DNA from: Verrucomicrobiia bacterium DG1235 | GTDB lineage: Bacteria > Verrucomicrobiota > Verrucomicrobiia > Opitutales > Opitutaceae | Direction: 5' to 3' | Assembly: GCA_000155695.1 (NCBI GenBank) | Contig: DS990592.1 | Coordinates: forward strand, 4,747,331-4,811,330 | DNA length: 64,000 nucleotides | Part shown: positions 1 to 8,136 of the stretch, piece by piece | How the letters are laid out: every line of letters starts with the position of its first letter | Numbering within the stretch: position 1 is the stretch's first letter | Notes under the pieces: model-generated | Database searches by the model: none | What the model saw: only the letters and a program-made list of their open reading frames with translations | Told to the model about the DNA's origin: nothing | Position numbers and translations under genes: made by a program

Positions 1-1
1 T

Positions 2-814
2 CTTCGAGTTGAGGGAGTGAAGTGGAGGTCGCTGTTTGCGTTAGGTCGAAAAGTTGAAGTGGCCGGAGGAGGGGTGGTCACTGAATTCGAAGAAGGTGGA
101 AATGAGTTTTTAAGTATTGGTGACGAAGAAATGATTTTTTTTAGGATGAATGGTTTTGAACAAGGAATAGTTACCGTTGAACTCTTAGTTGGTGAAATTG
201 ATCGCTATTCTTTGAAGGCTTGGAAGAATGGACATCCTTTACAAGTGGTCTCAAAGGAAGTTTATGTAGATAAGTGGAGAACAAAGTATAGTTATCGTTT
301 TTTGGTCGAATCACGAGATGATGAATTTGTGCTTCGAGTTATGTCTCACTCTTACGACAACTCCATAATTCTTCATAATATTCAAAGTACACAATTGGTT
401 GGGGATGGTTATGAAACCTGGTTTGATTTACATCGAATACGTCAACAATTATTGGATGCAGTGATGGATCCTTCTGGAGATGCGGATCGAGATGGTGTGC
501 TAAACTATTTTGAATATCTTCTAGATAGAGATCCTCTAAGTCCCGACATGCCTTTGAGTATAAAGATGTCTGAGAGTGGAGAGCCTTTGATTGTGAGTCC
601 GAGAAAGGATCTCCTTGAAGCGGCGGGGATAGAGTTGAAAACAACAATAGGCACACTTTCCGTAGCGACATATGATTGGCTAGCTAGTCCTGATTTTGAG
701 GGGATCGATTCAAGTAGTGAACGGCGATTAATTTTGCCTGGGTGGGAGTCGAGTGGATCTATATTATTTTATCTCGAATTTCCGAGTGAAGTACCGAGTT
801 TGGGTGAACTCTGA
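2..814 (+). CDS. 3' end of a secreted protein with Ca-binding and beta-sandwich tail (partial)
   Basis: The reading frame is open to the left edge of the window, so this is the C-terminal part of a longer gene; the first possible internal start (GTG at 17) has no convincing ribosome site. About residue 150 of the visible part there is an acidic DxDxDG motif followed by NYFEYLLDRDP, the calcium-binding-like segment that precedes a C-terminal beta-sandwich in many secreted Verrucomicrobiota proteins. The GH10 gene at 61305 ends with the same kind of module. No catalytic domain is visible, so the function is unknown. Base composition is clearly more AT-rich than the following genes. Confidence 0.6.
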   Translation, partial: LRVEGVKWRSLFALGRKVEVAGGGVVTEFEEGGNEFLSIGDEEMIFFRMNGFEQGIVTVELLVGEIDRYSLKAWKNGHPLQVVSKEVYVDKWRTKYSYRFLVESRDDEFVLRVMSHSYDNSIILHNIQSTQLVGDGYETWFDLHRIRQQLLDAVMDPSGDADRDGVLNYFEYLLDRDPLSPDMPLSIKMSESGEPLIVSPRKDLLEAAGIELKTTIGTLSVATYDWLASPDFEGIDSSSERRLILPGWESSGSILFYLEFPSEVPSLGEL

Positions 815-879
815 GAAGGCTTGTTCGCTGCGACCTATGAAGTGATTTTGATTGTTCGTTGGGATAGCGATCGCTCGGT

Positions 880-1626
880 CTATAGGCTGGTGAGCTCCTT
901 GAACTTGGAGGCTTGGCGGCGGGAGATTTCGACTTCTTCGCCGCCGGCGAGGGTGAGCTTGAGGCCGCCGGAGAACCAGGGCTCGATGTTGGCGATGGCG
1001 GTGAGGTTGACGATCTGCTGGCGGTTGGCGCGGAAGAAGGCGGCGGGGTCGAGGCGTTCTTCGAGCTGGTTGAGGGTTTTAGGGATCATGGGTTTTTGAT
1101 CCGAAAAATGGATACGAGTGTAGCTGCCGTCGATCTCGAAGAGGCGGATGTCGGCGAGCTTGACGAACCAGCAGTGGTCGCCGTCTTTTACGAAGACTTG
1201 GGATGCCGCGCTGAGCGCGACGGGCTTCTGGGGATTGGGTTCTGGGTTCTGGGTTGGAGAGGAGGTAGCTGGGGAGCTGAGGGTCTGGGCGAGCTTGTTG
1301 AGGGCGGTGGCGAGGCGGTCCTTTTGGATGGGCTTTTGGAGGTAGTCCAGGGCGTTGTAGTCGAAGGCTTTGAGGGCGTATTGGTCGTAGGCGGTGGTGA
1401 AGATGACGTGGGGGGCGTGGTCGAGTTCTTCGAGGAGCTGGAAGCCGTCTTTGCCCGGCATTTGGATGTCGAGGAAGAGGAGGTCGGGCTGGTGTTCGTC
1501 GATGAGGGCGAGGGCTTGCTCGGCGTTGGCGGCTTCTCCGAGCAGGGTGATCTCGGGGAAGTCTTTGAGCAGGTGCTTGAGCTCCTGGCGAGCGAGGCGG
1601 GAGTCTTCGACGATGAGGGCACGCAT
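880..1626 (-). CDS. LytTR-family response regulator
   Basis: Two-domain response regulator of 248 aa. The receiver domain (residues 1-118) has the acidic pair E7/D8, the phosphoacceptor D53 in LFLDIQMPG, T77 and K98. A LytTR DNA-binding domain follows from about 138 to 245 (FEIDGSYTRIHF, FFRANRQQIVNL). The linker carries TQNPEPNP, which is the translation of a TTCTGGG-type heptanucleotide array at 1233-1253. The likely partner is the LytS-type kinase at 2661-3734, on the same strand but separated by a DUF1080 gene. By family it should bind direct repeats in promoters; its targets cannot be read from the sequence. Confidence 0.93.
   Translation of the reverse strand: MRALIVEDSRLARQELKHLLKDFPEITLLGEAANAEQALALIDEHQPDLLFLDIQMPGKDGFQLLEELDHAPHVIFTTAYDQYALKAFDYNALDYLQKPIQKDRLATALNKLAQTLSSPATSSPTQNPEPNPQKPVALSAASQVFVKDGDHCWFVKLADIRLFEIDGSYTRIHFSDQKPMIPKTLNQLEERLDPAAFFRANRQQIVNLTAIANIEPWFSGGLKLTLAGGEEVEISRRQASKFKELTSL
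1233..1253. repeat. Heptanucleotide array, TTCTGGG type, inside a CDS
   Basis: Three tandem 7-mers (GATTGGG, TTCTGGG, TTCTGGG) lie in the linker of the LytTR regulator and read through as part of the protein. Confidence 0.7.
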
Positions 1627-1630
1627 TTCT

Positions 1631-1658
1631 AATTAGGAATTAGGAATTATGAATTAGG
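1631..1658. repeat. Heptanucleotide array, AATTAGG type
   Basis: Four tandem copies of AATTAGG, one of them AATTATG, lie directly upstream of the LytTR regulator gene, between it and the DUF1080 gene. Confidence 0.85.
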
Positions 1659-1705
1659 AATGGGATTGGGTGAGGCGTGGGGCGGCGCCCACGCCCTACC
1701 TGGGG

Positions 1706-2518
1706 CTAGTGTTTTAGGTCTGGGTGGATGGTGCGGTTTTGGATTTCTTGGCCGTCGAGTTCACGTATCCAGATATTTCGATACGATACGAAGTGCTGGT
1801 GATCTTGGAGGGAGATGGGGAGCTTGGCGGCGTGGGCTTTGTATTTGGGGAAGCCGATCCACTCGGTGGGTCCGAAGAGTTCGGAGTCGTACTGGACGAG
1901 CACGCCGTTGAGGATGGCGGTCATGCGGGCGGGTGACTTGAGGGTGCCGTCTTCGTGGAATTTTGGGGCGATGAAGATGATGTCGTAGCTTTGCCATTCA
2001 CCTGGCTTGCGGGCAGGATTGGCGAGGGGCGGGTATTGCTTGTAGATGGAGCCGAGCTGGCCGTTGACGTAGGTGTCGTTCTGATACGAGTCGAGGACTT
2101 GGATCTCGTATTGGCCCATGAAGAAGATGCCGGAGTTTCCGCGATCTTGACCGTCGTGGCCTTCGATGTCGGTGGGGGAGCGGAACTCGAGGTGGAGTTG
2201 GACGTCGCCGAAGGACTGTTTGGTGTGGATGCCGGAGGATGGCTTTTGAGGGATGACGGTGAAGGCTCCGTCTTCGATTTTCCAGGGTTTGGCTTCGGGA
2301 TTGTCGAGCTCCCAGGCGTCGAGGTTGGAGCCGTCGAAGAGGATGATGGCGTCGCCGGGAATGCCGGAGTGAGTATCGATGACTTCGGGCTTGGGATCCC
2401 ACTGTTCGGAGAGGCGGGATTGCTCGTAGGGCGTGAGCTCTTCGTCCTGGGCGGAGGCGGTGATGGAAAGCGCGAGAGCTGCGATAGTGAGGGGGAGGGT
2501 GAAGGGGGTTGATTTCAT
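1706..2518 (-). CDS. Secreted DUF1080 (3-keto-disaccharide hydrolase-like) protein
   Basis: The start is placed at the internal ATG at 2518, because MKSTPFTLPL begins a clean signal peptide ending at ASAQ; the longer reading adds 12 residues before it. The mature part shows the DUF1080 fold: FDGSNLDAWE near the beginning, then RGNSGIFFMGQYEIQVLDS, LGSIYKQYPPL and PGEWQSYDIIF. Members are secreted or periplasmic beta-sandwich proteins, and some act on 3-keto-glycosides; the substrate here is unknown. It sits between a LytS-type kinase and a LytTR regulator on the same strand, so it may be co-transcribed with them. Confidence 0.88.
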   Translation of the reverse strand: MKSTPFTLPLTIAALALSITASAQDEELTPYEQSRLSEQWDPKPEVIDTHSGIPGDAIILFDGSNLDAWELDNPEAKPWKIEDGAFTVIPQKPSSGIHTKQSFGDVQLHLEFRSPTDIEGHDGQDRGNSGIFFMGQYEIQVLDSYQNDTYVNGQLGSIYKQYPPLANPARKPGEWQSYDIIFIAPKFHEDGTLKSPARMTAILNGVLVQYDSELFGPTEWIGFPKYKAHAAKLPISLQDHQHFVSYRNIWIRELDGQEIQNRTIHPDLKH

Positions 2519-2575
2519 GGGAAAGGAGGGTGTGGATGGGAGGGGGAGGAGCAAGGCGTTTTGGCCGGGAGAGGG

Positions 2576-2659
2576 ATGAAGGATGAAGTATGAGGGATGA
2601 AGTATGAAGTATGAAGTATGAAGGATGAAGTATGAAGTATGAAGGATGAAGTATGATGG
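2576..2659. repeat. Twelve-copy heptanucleotide array, ATGAAGK
   Basis: Twelve uninterrupted 7-mers occupy the gap between the kinase stop codon and the DUF1080 gene. Seven copies are ATGAAGT and three ATGAAGG; one is ATGAGGG and the terminal one ATGATGG. This is the longest array in the window. Confidence 0.95.
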
Positions 2660-2660
2660 G

Positions 2661-3734
2661 TTAGGGGTGGCGGGGTAGGGTGATTTGGGCGAGGACTTGG
2701 GTGGGGGTGTGGTTTTCTAAGGTGAGGGTGGCGGTGGGGCCGGAGAGGAGGTGAAGGCGGTCGCGGATGTTTTTTAGGCCAATGCTGGTGGAGGTGGGAT
2801 CGGCGGCGGGTGCGAGTTGGCCGGTGTTGAGGACTTGGATACGGATGCTTGTAGGTTCGCTGGTTATGGCGATGTCGATGCGGCCGCCGGTGGGGAGTTT
2901 GGCGAGGGAATGCTTGATGGCGTTTTCGACGAGGAGCTGGATGGCCATGGGGGGGATTTCGAATTCTTCGGCGACGGGGTCGACGGTAATGGAATGTTGG
3001 AGACGGGATTCCATGTGGATGGTCTCGAGGTCGAGGTAGTCGCGTACGGTGAAGAGCTCTTCGGCGATGGTGATTTTCTCGGCTTGGTTGGACTGGATGG
3101 AGTAGCGGAGAAGGTCGGAGAGCTTGGTGATGGCGTCGCGGGCTTTTTCGGCGTCTTCGAGGACGAGGGCTCGGATGTTGTTGAGGCAGTTGAAGATGAA
3201 GTGGGGATTGATCTGGGCTTTGAGGGCGATGAGTTCGGCGTCTTTGACGGCGGCCTGGAGGCGCCATTTTTCGATCTCCTCGTTTTTGTAGTTTCGGATG
3301 GCGTGGTAGCTGAAGTAGACGAGGGACCAGAGCAGGAGAATGATCTGGGTTTGGAGGATGTAGATGACGAGGTAGCCGAGGCTGTAGGGTTGCTCTGGTG
3401 TGATGACGTCGATGGGCCAGAACATGAGGGCTGAGATGATCAGCTGGCTGAGGGTGGAGATCAAAAAAGTGGATACGGCGAGGCGGAGGATGAGCTTGTC
3501 GAAGGAGAGCTGGACCCAGTGGTGGCGGAGGGAGTGTCGGCGGAGGAGGTGAGTGAGCAGGAATAGGAGGGCGGAGCCGCTGTAGGCGAGGGCGGCGACT
3601 TTTAGGTGGGTGACGCCGGGGTTGAAGCGGATGTTGGTGGCGTATCCGATTGTTCCATACGCGAGCCAGCCGAGGAGTTGGAGGATCCAGTAGAGGGTGG
3701 AGGTGCGGTGGGCTGCGGAGGAGGTTGCGGACAT
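2661..3734 (-). CDS. LytS/YehU-type sensor histidine kinase
   Basis: 357 aa with about four transmembrane segments in residues 13-145, then a His_kinase (PF06580-type) module. The phosphoacceptor is H178 in LKAQINPHFIFN. The ATP-binding N-box is LLVENAIKHS around N271, and the C-terminus contains GLKNIRDRL. There is no recognisable extracellular sensor domain, so the signal may be sensed within the membrane. It lies upstream of the DUF1080 gene and the LytTR regulator on the same strand and is almost certainly the regulator's partner. A short tail of an AACCACAGAAAGCACA-type dispersed repeat lies just upstream of the start. Confidence 0.93.
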   Translation of the reverse strand: MSATSSAAHRTSTLYWILQLLGWLAYGTIGYATNIRFNPGVTHLKVAALAYSGSALLFLLTHLLRRHSLRHHWVQLSFDKLILRLAVSTFLISTLSQLIISALMFWPIDVITPEQPYSLGYLVIYILQTQIILLLWSLVYFSYHAIRNYKNEEIEKWRLQAAVKDAELIALKAQINPHFIFNCLNNIRALVLEDAEKARDAITKLSDLLRYSIQSNQAEKITIAEELFTVRDYLDLETIHMESRLQHSITVDPVAEEFEIPPMAIQLLVENAIKHSLAKLPTGGRIDIAITSEPTSIRIQVLNTGQLAPAADPTSTSIGLKNIRDRLHLLSGPTATLTLENHTPTQVLAQITLPRHP

Positions 3735-3852
3735 GGGTTTGGGTATTTTTAGTTAACCACAGAAAGCACAAGAGTCACAAAAGGGGGGATGCTGGAGGAA
3801 TTGTGGAGGGCGGTTGAGATTGCGTCTTCGGAGAAGCCGTGTCACCTGGAAG

Positions 3853-4026
3853 TTAGAGTTGGCAGTTGGGTTTGCTGGTGGATTTTCGCATGCCGTTGAC
3901 GGCGAGGAGGAGCCAGACAATGAGGGGTGGGATGAAGCCTTCAAGGGATTTTCCAAGGAGGTAGGCGATGTACATGAGGATGGCGAGGGTGAAGAGGGAG
4001 GCGATGAGGGTGCGGAGGTGTTTCAT
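3853..4026 (-). CDS. Small two-helix membrane protein (57 aa)
   Basis: A 57-codon frame from an ATG at 4026 to TAA at 3853. The product begins MKHLRTLIASLFTLAIL and has two hydrophobic helices (about residues 7-24 and 30-45) and a short basic tail. Its GC-rich third positions match the neighbouring genes. It precedes the LytS-type kinase gene on the same strand by 118 bp. I recognise no family. Small membrane proteins next to kinases can act as accessory sensors, but that is speculation here. Confidence 0.6.
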   Translation of the reverse strand: MKHLRTLIASLFTLAILMYIAYLLGKSLEGFIPPLIVWLLLAVNGMRKSTSKPNCQL

Positions 4027-4049
4027 GGTTATGGTGGTTTAGGTTGTGT

Positions 4050-4133
4050 TTATTAACCGCGGATGGACGCGGATGGGTTTGGATTAGTACGTTTGGCAAT
4101 GCCAAACGTGGTGGGAACCGGCTGATGCCGGTT
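4050..4133. repeat. Composite dispersed repeat: GATGGACGCGGAT box plus two hairpins
   Basis: An AACCGCGGATGGACGCGGAT box at 4055-4074 is followed by a near-perfect palindrome at 4089-4109 (10-bp arms, 1-nt centre). Next comes AACCGGC-TGAT-GCCGGTT at 4116-4133. The same box followed by a TGAT-loop hairpin recurs near 21600, 24340 and 26320. Confidence 0.8.
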
Positions 4134-4170
4134 GGTTGGGGGGAATAGGTGTAGGGTGTTTTTTGGCGGC

Positions 4171-4746
4171 TTAGGTTTTGGACAGGGTTTTGCGGTGGTT
4201 GGAGAGTTCGCGGAGGACGGCGGGGATGGTGAGGAAATAAGTGGCGGCGATGGCAATGGGGATGGCGAGGAAGCGTTGCTCGGGGAGGAGGTACCAGAGG
4301 GTGACAACGACGACTGCTCTGAGCAATGGGTGGATGAGGTAGGACTTGAGGTTCATGGCCCAGGCTGTACCCACGAGATGGAGACTCATGCCGATGCCGA
4401 GGATAAGAGGAACGAGTTGCGCGTCGGTGTGGAAGGCGGGGATGGTGAGAGCCCAGCAGAGGGCCATGTTGGCGAAGGCGTAGGAACCGGGTCCGGCGAG
4501 GGGATTCTTTTTGACCATCATGTTGGCGCGGAGCGGCTTTTGGAGGAGGAGAGCGAGGGGGAAGATGGCGCCGCTGCCGACGAAGGCGAAGAAGCACCAG
4601 AGCTGGGTGTCGACGCGGCCGGCGAGGAGTGCGAGGGCTGCCCAGTAGATGCCGCCGGCGGCGGGGGCGCAGATGACGCCGTTTGTCTGGAGGGCGAAGC
4701 GTCTGCGTTCGATGAGGAGTTGTTGGGGGAAGGAGTTGTTGTTCAT
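4171..4746 (-). CDS. Polytopic membrane protein, possibly DUF7010-like
   Basis: 191 aa with about six hydrophobic segments and no signal peptide. It starts at an ATG at 4746. The sequence has the feel of the DUF7010 membrane family (FALQTNGVICAPAAGGIYW, an early SGAIFPLALLLQKPL turn), but this assignment is from memory and uncertain. It is the most upstream gene of the minus-strand group that runs toward the LytS and LytTR genes, though a repeat element separates it from the 57-aa gene. Confidence 0.6.
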   Translation of the reverse strand: MNNNSFPQQLLIERRRFALQTNGVICAPAAGGIYWAALALLAGRVDTQLWCFFAFVGSGAIFPLALLLQKPLRANMMVKKNPLAGPGSYAFANMALCWALTIPAFHTDAQLVPLILGIGMSLHLVGTAWAMNLKSYLIHPLLRAVVVVTLWYLLPEQRFLAIPIAIAATYFLTIPAVLRELSNHRKTLSKT

Positions 4747-4867
4747 GGGATGGAAGCTGCGGGATGCGGGCGGGGATGGGGATAGGATTTGTGGGAGCGG
4801 TCGAAAGTGGGGGGTGAGCGGTCTTTATGCACTTGCTGGGTGGGCGGGTTGTTGTTGGGGTTGGGGA

Positions 4868-5476
4868 ATGCTTCGCTTAAAGTTCTTTCTGCCGATCGTG
4901 GTTTGCCTATGCGGGTTCGCATCTGTGGAAACGGTTCATGCTCAGTGGGCAGGGGATGCAGGGCGCGGAGAGTATTTAGAAACTAACTACCGTCCGATTC
5001 TAGCGAATGGACGGTATGCTCCTACTCGACCGGGAGACGCGAATGCGAGTCGGATACGAGCTGGAGGGGCGGATAGGCAAGCGTCGGTTTTTGAGGAGGA
5101 ACTGCCTAGGCAAGCGTCGCGGTCTGGTCGGTTCGAACCGAGACGCCCGGGTGAAGCTGAGACTGGTGGGGCTGCTGTGGGAAGCGGTCGGGGGCGGTTC
5201 GAGCCGAGGCGGCCAGGGGATGGGGTTGAGAATTTGAATCGTAATGATGATTTGGGTACGGCGTTGGATGGGTATCGGGTTTTGAGGGGAGAGGAGCTGT
5301 CGGCGGATTTCGTGGCGGCGGAACCGTGGATGAGGGATTTCGAGGGGACGGCTAAGATGAAGGTGAAGAAGGCGCTTTGGAAGAAGGTCGTGACTGTACC
5401 GGTGAAGGTGGTGTTTAAGACGGTTAAGAAGACGATTTGGAAGGTAGCGGTGGGGTCTTGGATGCCGGTGTTGTAG
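4868..5476 (+). CDS. Secreted repeat protein with RPG motifs and cationic C-terminus
   Basis: The start is placed at the ATG at 4868, where MLRLKFFLPIVVCLCG begins a signal peptide ending near VHAQ; upstream extension only adds a frame with no coding character. The 202-aa product has three degenerate repeats of the form GR(Y/F)xPxRPG(D/E) at about residues 42, 80 and 107. The C-terminal 40 residues are Lys/Trp/Val-rich and amphipathic (KVKKALWKKVVTVPVKVV). No known family is recognised. It is followed by a repeat-rich gap, so it appears to stand alone. Confidence 0.65.
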   Translation: MLRLKFFLPIVVCLCGFASVETVHAQWAGDAGRGEYLETNYRPILANGRYAPTRPGDANASRIRAGGADRQASVFEEELPRQASRSGRFEPRRPGEAETGGAAVGSGRGRFEPRRPGDGVENLNRNDDLGTALDGYRVLRGEELSADFVAAEPWMRDFEGTAKMKVKKALWKKVVTVPVKVVFKTVKKTIWKVAVGSWMPVL

Positions 5477-5504
5477 GGGATTGGGTTGTTGTTACTGTTG
5501 TTTT

Positions 5505-5566
5505 GCCCACTACCGAGGAGCGAAGTGACGACACTTGAGAAGCGAAGCGCCGAAACAATTGCTCAG
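5505..5566. repeat. Uninterrupted copy of the IS110 target repeat
   Basis: The sequence GCCCACTACCGAGGAGCGAA and the following 40 bases (to AACAATTGCTC) are present here without interruption. The same sequence is split by the IS110-family element: its left part ends at 6802 and its right part starts at 8430. It contains the small hairpin AAGTG-ACGA-CACTT. It therefore serves as an in-window empty site. Confidence 0.9.
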
Positions 5567-5597
5567 ATGAGCATGGATGGGATTTGTAGTTGATGTT

Positions 5598-5720
5598 TTT
5601 TGCCTACGAATCGCTCGAATGGGCACGAATTGGATATTGAATTTGGATTGTGCTTTGCTTGGGGTTTTATCAGGTCGGCTTTGCCGATTAGGTGCCTCTG
5701 CGAGGCGTTAGGTTTTGGTT
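5598..5720. repeat. Dispersed ~120-bp repeat, copy 1
   Basis: Runs from GCCTACGAATCGCTCGAATG through TTGTGCTTTGCTTGGGG to a pair of hairpins (TCGGC-TTT-GCCGA and GCCTC-TGC-GAGGC) and ends GTTAGGTTTTGG. It is nearly identical to 11914-12042 and closely related to 8473-8587. The 5477-5796 gap is made of this repeat, the uninterrupted IS target repeat and unassigned flanks. Confidence 0.9.
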
Positions 5721-5796
5721 GTGGAGCGATTGGTGTTGCGGGACGGCGCCGTTCGACGAGCTCGTGATCTGTGACGAGCGCCGGTCCTACGGTGGG

Positions 5797-6672
5797 TTAG
5801 TTTTTGGATAGGAGGGCGTCTAGGTGGGTTTGGAAGAACAGGGGGTCGTCCCACATGATGAAGTGTTTGCCGTGGTCGCTCATGTGGAGTTGGTAGTTTG
5901 GCAGTTTGGCGTATTGGGCGTCGAAGATGGCGGCGGTGGATTCTTTGGTGGAGCCGACTTGTTGGTAGGCGACCCAGGCTCCGAGGATGGTGGTGGGTGT
6001 TTGGATTTTGGATACTTGGCTGCGGAGGTCGGTGGTATTAAGTTCGTACATGGCTTGGACGACGGTGGCGGGGTCGCTTTGCATGGAGAGGGCGAGGGCG
6101 AGGGCGCGGTCGATGTTGGCGGGGGCGGTGGTCATCATTTGCATCATCATGCGGAGTTGGGCTTCGTTTTGGCCGCCTTGCTGCATCATGTCGCGTTGGG
6201 CGGCGGACTGGGCTTGCATGCTTTCGGCGGTGGCGGTGGGGTCCATGCTGGCGGGGAGGAAGGGAAGGCTGTCGACGATGAGGAGCTGGGAGGCGAGCTG
6301 GGGGTGGTCGATGGCGAGCTGGAGGGCGAGGAATCCGCCGAGGCTGTGGCCGACGATGGTGGGGGAGTCGAGGTGGTTTTCGGCGATGTAGAGGGCGAGG
6401 TCGGTTTTGACATTTTTCAGGAAGGCGTCGGTTTTGAGGGGCGGGAGGGTGGAGGAGCCGAAGCCGGCGAGGGTGAGGACGTGGCACTGGTGGGTGTCGG
6501 CGTAGCGGGCGATGGTTTCGTCCCAGACGGAGCCGTCGCTGGCAAGGCCGGGGATGAAGATGATGGTGGGGCCGGAGCCGGTGACTTTGGCTTCGAAGCT
6601 TTGTTGGGGAGCGGCGAAGGCGGTGGTGGCGAGGGCGAGGAGGGTGATTAGGATTATGGATACGGTTTTCAT
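5797..6672 (-). CDS. Secreted alpha/beta hydrolase
   Basis: 291 aa with a signal peptide (MKTVSIILITLLALATTAFA). An alpha/beta-hydrolase fold follows: oxyanion region FIPGLASDGSVW, nucleophile elbow GHSLGG with S110, and the catalytic His probably H270 in HGKHFIMWDDP. The usual acidic residue after strand 7 is not obvious (LGAWVAYQ stands where LGxxD is common), so the acid may lie elsewhere. A Met/Gln-rich cap insertion spans about 150-182 (MMQQGGQNEAQLRMMMQMM). The substrate cannot be told; the family includes esterases and lactonases. The gene is flanked on both sides by dispersed repeats. Confidence 0.88.
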   Translation of the reverse strand: MKTVSIILITLLALATTAFAAPQQSFEAKVTGSGPTIIFIPGLASDGSVWDETIARYADTHQCHVLTLAGFGSSTLPPLKTDAFLKNVKTDLALYIAENHLDSPTIVGHSLGGFLALQLAIDHPQLASQLLIVDSLPFLPASMDPTATAESMQAQSAAQRDMMQQGGQNEAQLRMMMQMMTTAPANIDRALALALSMQSDPATVVQAMYELNTTDLRSQVSKIQTPTTILGAWVAYQQVGSTKESTAAIFDAQYAKLPNYQLHMSDHGKHFIMWDDPLFFQTHLDALLSKN

Positions 6673-6819
6673 GGTGGATTGGGTTGGGTTTGTTTTTTGC
6701 CCACAGATTACTCAGATGAGCACGGATGGGATTGATTTTGGTTGAAAGGGTTGGGGTTGGAAGGTTGTGGAATTGGGTTGTTGTAGTATGCCCACTACCG
6801 AGACTTCTGAGCCTTTCCA

Positions 6820-8136
6820 TCAAGTAAAAAGTAGATTGTTTTCATCGTCGATAAATCCGAGTTCTTTCATCTTGCCGATGATCGGCGAACCGCGTTTGGC
6901 GAGGCTTCTCACGTAGGCGGCCTCGTCGTACTGGGTTCGGTCCTTCCAGCAGCGATAGAGGATTCGAGTCCACTTGAACGCCAGGGCGCGCTTGGCCACG
7001 CCGACGCGCTTGCCGCGTTGCCTCATCAGCTCGTAGCAAGCCTTGGCCCAAGGGCTGAACTGGATCGTCAGTCCAGCCCATTCGTGGAAGCTTTGCCTCA
7101 GGAACTTATGGCAGCGCCCCCTCATGAAGGTATAGTTCTTCGTCCCGCTTGAGACCTTGATCGGGGCGATTCCTACGTAGACCTGGAACTTGGAGACGTC
7201 CTCGAAGCGTTCCCTGTCGCTGCCGAAGGCGGCGGCAAGCCGAGGGGCCATCGCTGCACCGGCCCCGGGAAGCGTCGCGAAGAGATCCTTCTCGGGATGG
7301 CTGCCGAAGCAGGACTTAACGCATTTGGCTATAGCCCGTATCTGACTGTTCAATACGCTCAGCTGCTCGACGCAGTTGCCCAGACGCAGGGCCCCAAGCT
7401 CCTCGAGCAAGGGGTCGGAGCTTAGCTTCGAGCTCGACCGCAACGCGGCGACGCGTTTGGCGATAGCCTTCGCGCTGCGGCTGCCGTTGGCGTAGTAGAA
7501 GCGTTCGAGTGTCTGGTCCTTGGACTTGGAGAGCTTCGAGTAACAGGGCCATCTGCGCAGGAACGCCAAGCTGATCGGGTCCCAAAGCTCGTCGCCGACC
7601 ATAGGCAGGGCCTGCGGATAGTACTCGCGTAGCAGGCTTTTGAGACGCAAGGCCACCGCGACGCGCTGTTCGACCAGCTCCCGGCGATGCGCGTTTAACG
7701 CGTCGAGGCGACGGCTGGCCTCGTCGCCCTTGAGCACTGGCTTGATGCGGTCGCGATGAGTGAAGAGCATGCGAAGCAAGGCGCTTGAGTCGATGGGGTC
7801 GCTCTTGGCCCCGCTGGGATGGAGGCTCTTGCGGAACCTCGCCGCGGCAAGGGGATTGACCGCGAACAGGTCCACGAACTCGAAGTCGAGCAGCAGGTTG
7901 ACCAGAGCCCCCTTGCTCTGCTCGCTGAGGATGGCGACTCGCCCTTGCCCGACGCGCTCGCGCAGCCCGGCCATGAACGCGTTCATGGAGCCTGGGTCGG
8001 CGGCTACCTCGAAGCGCTGCTCGCTTCGAGATCCCGCGGGAAGAAAATGTATGCAGTTGGTCTGGTGTCCCCAGTCCACGCTAGCGTAAGCGGCATGCGA
8101 GGACTGGTTGCAAAACGGGTTATTCAGCTCAATCAT
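6820..8136 (-). CDS. IS110-family DEDD transposase/recombinase
   Basis: 438 aa. The N-terminal RuvC-like DEDD domain has D21 (SVDWG), E72 (LSEQSKG), and D113 and D116 (GAKSDPID), followed by a helical coiled region at about 140-270. The C-terminal Transposase_20 domain begins at LFATLPGAGAAMAPRLAAAF and contains PIKVSSGTK, where the catalytic serine of this family lies. The domains are full length with no frameshift, so the enzyme is probably active. In this family it works with an element-encoded RNA that reads target and donor DNA. Confidence 0.96.
   Translation of the reverse strand: MIELNNPFCNQSSHAAYASVDWGHQTNCIHFLPAGSRSEQRFEVAADPGSMNAFMAGLRERVGQGRVAILSEQSKGALVNLLLDFEFVDLFAVNPLAAARFRKSLHPSGAKSDPIDSSALLRMLFTHRDRIKPVLKGDEASRRLDALNAHRRELVEQRVAVALRLKSLLREYYPQALPMVGDELWDPISLAFLRRWPCYSKLSKSKDQTLERFYYANGSRSAKAIAKRVAALRSSSKLSSDPLLEELGALRLGNCVEQLSVLNSQIRAIAKCVKSCFGSHPEKDLFATLPGAGAAMAPRLAAAFGSDRERFEDVSKFQVYVGIAPIKVSSGTKNYTFMRGRCHKFLRQSFHEWAGLTIQFSPWAKACYELMRQRGKRVGVAKRALAFKWTRILYRCWKDRTQYDEAAYVRSLAKRGSPIIGKMKELGFIDDENNLLFT

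Noticed and set aside
2576-2659. Possible CRISPR array
   Set aside because: The unit is 7 bp without spacers and no cas genes are present; it is a tandem heptad array.
2515-3771. 418-aa minus-strand frame rich in Pro, Arg and His
   Set aside because: It is a shadow of the LytS-type kinase in another frame; the composition is typical of out-of-frame reading of GC-rich genes.
3753-3956. 67-aa minus-strand frame ending in CDSCAFCG
   Set aside because: Its end is the translation of an AACCACAGAAAGCACAAG-type dispersed repeat and it overlaps the better-supported 57-aa membrane protein in another frame.
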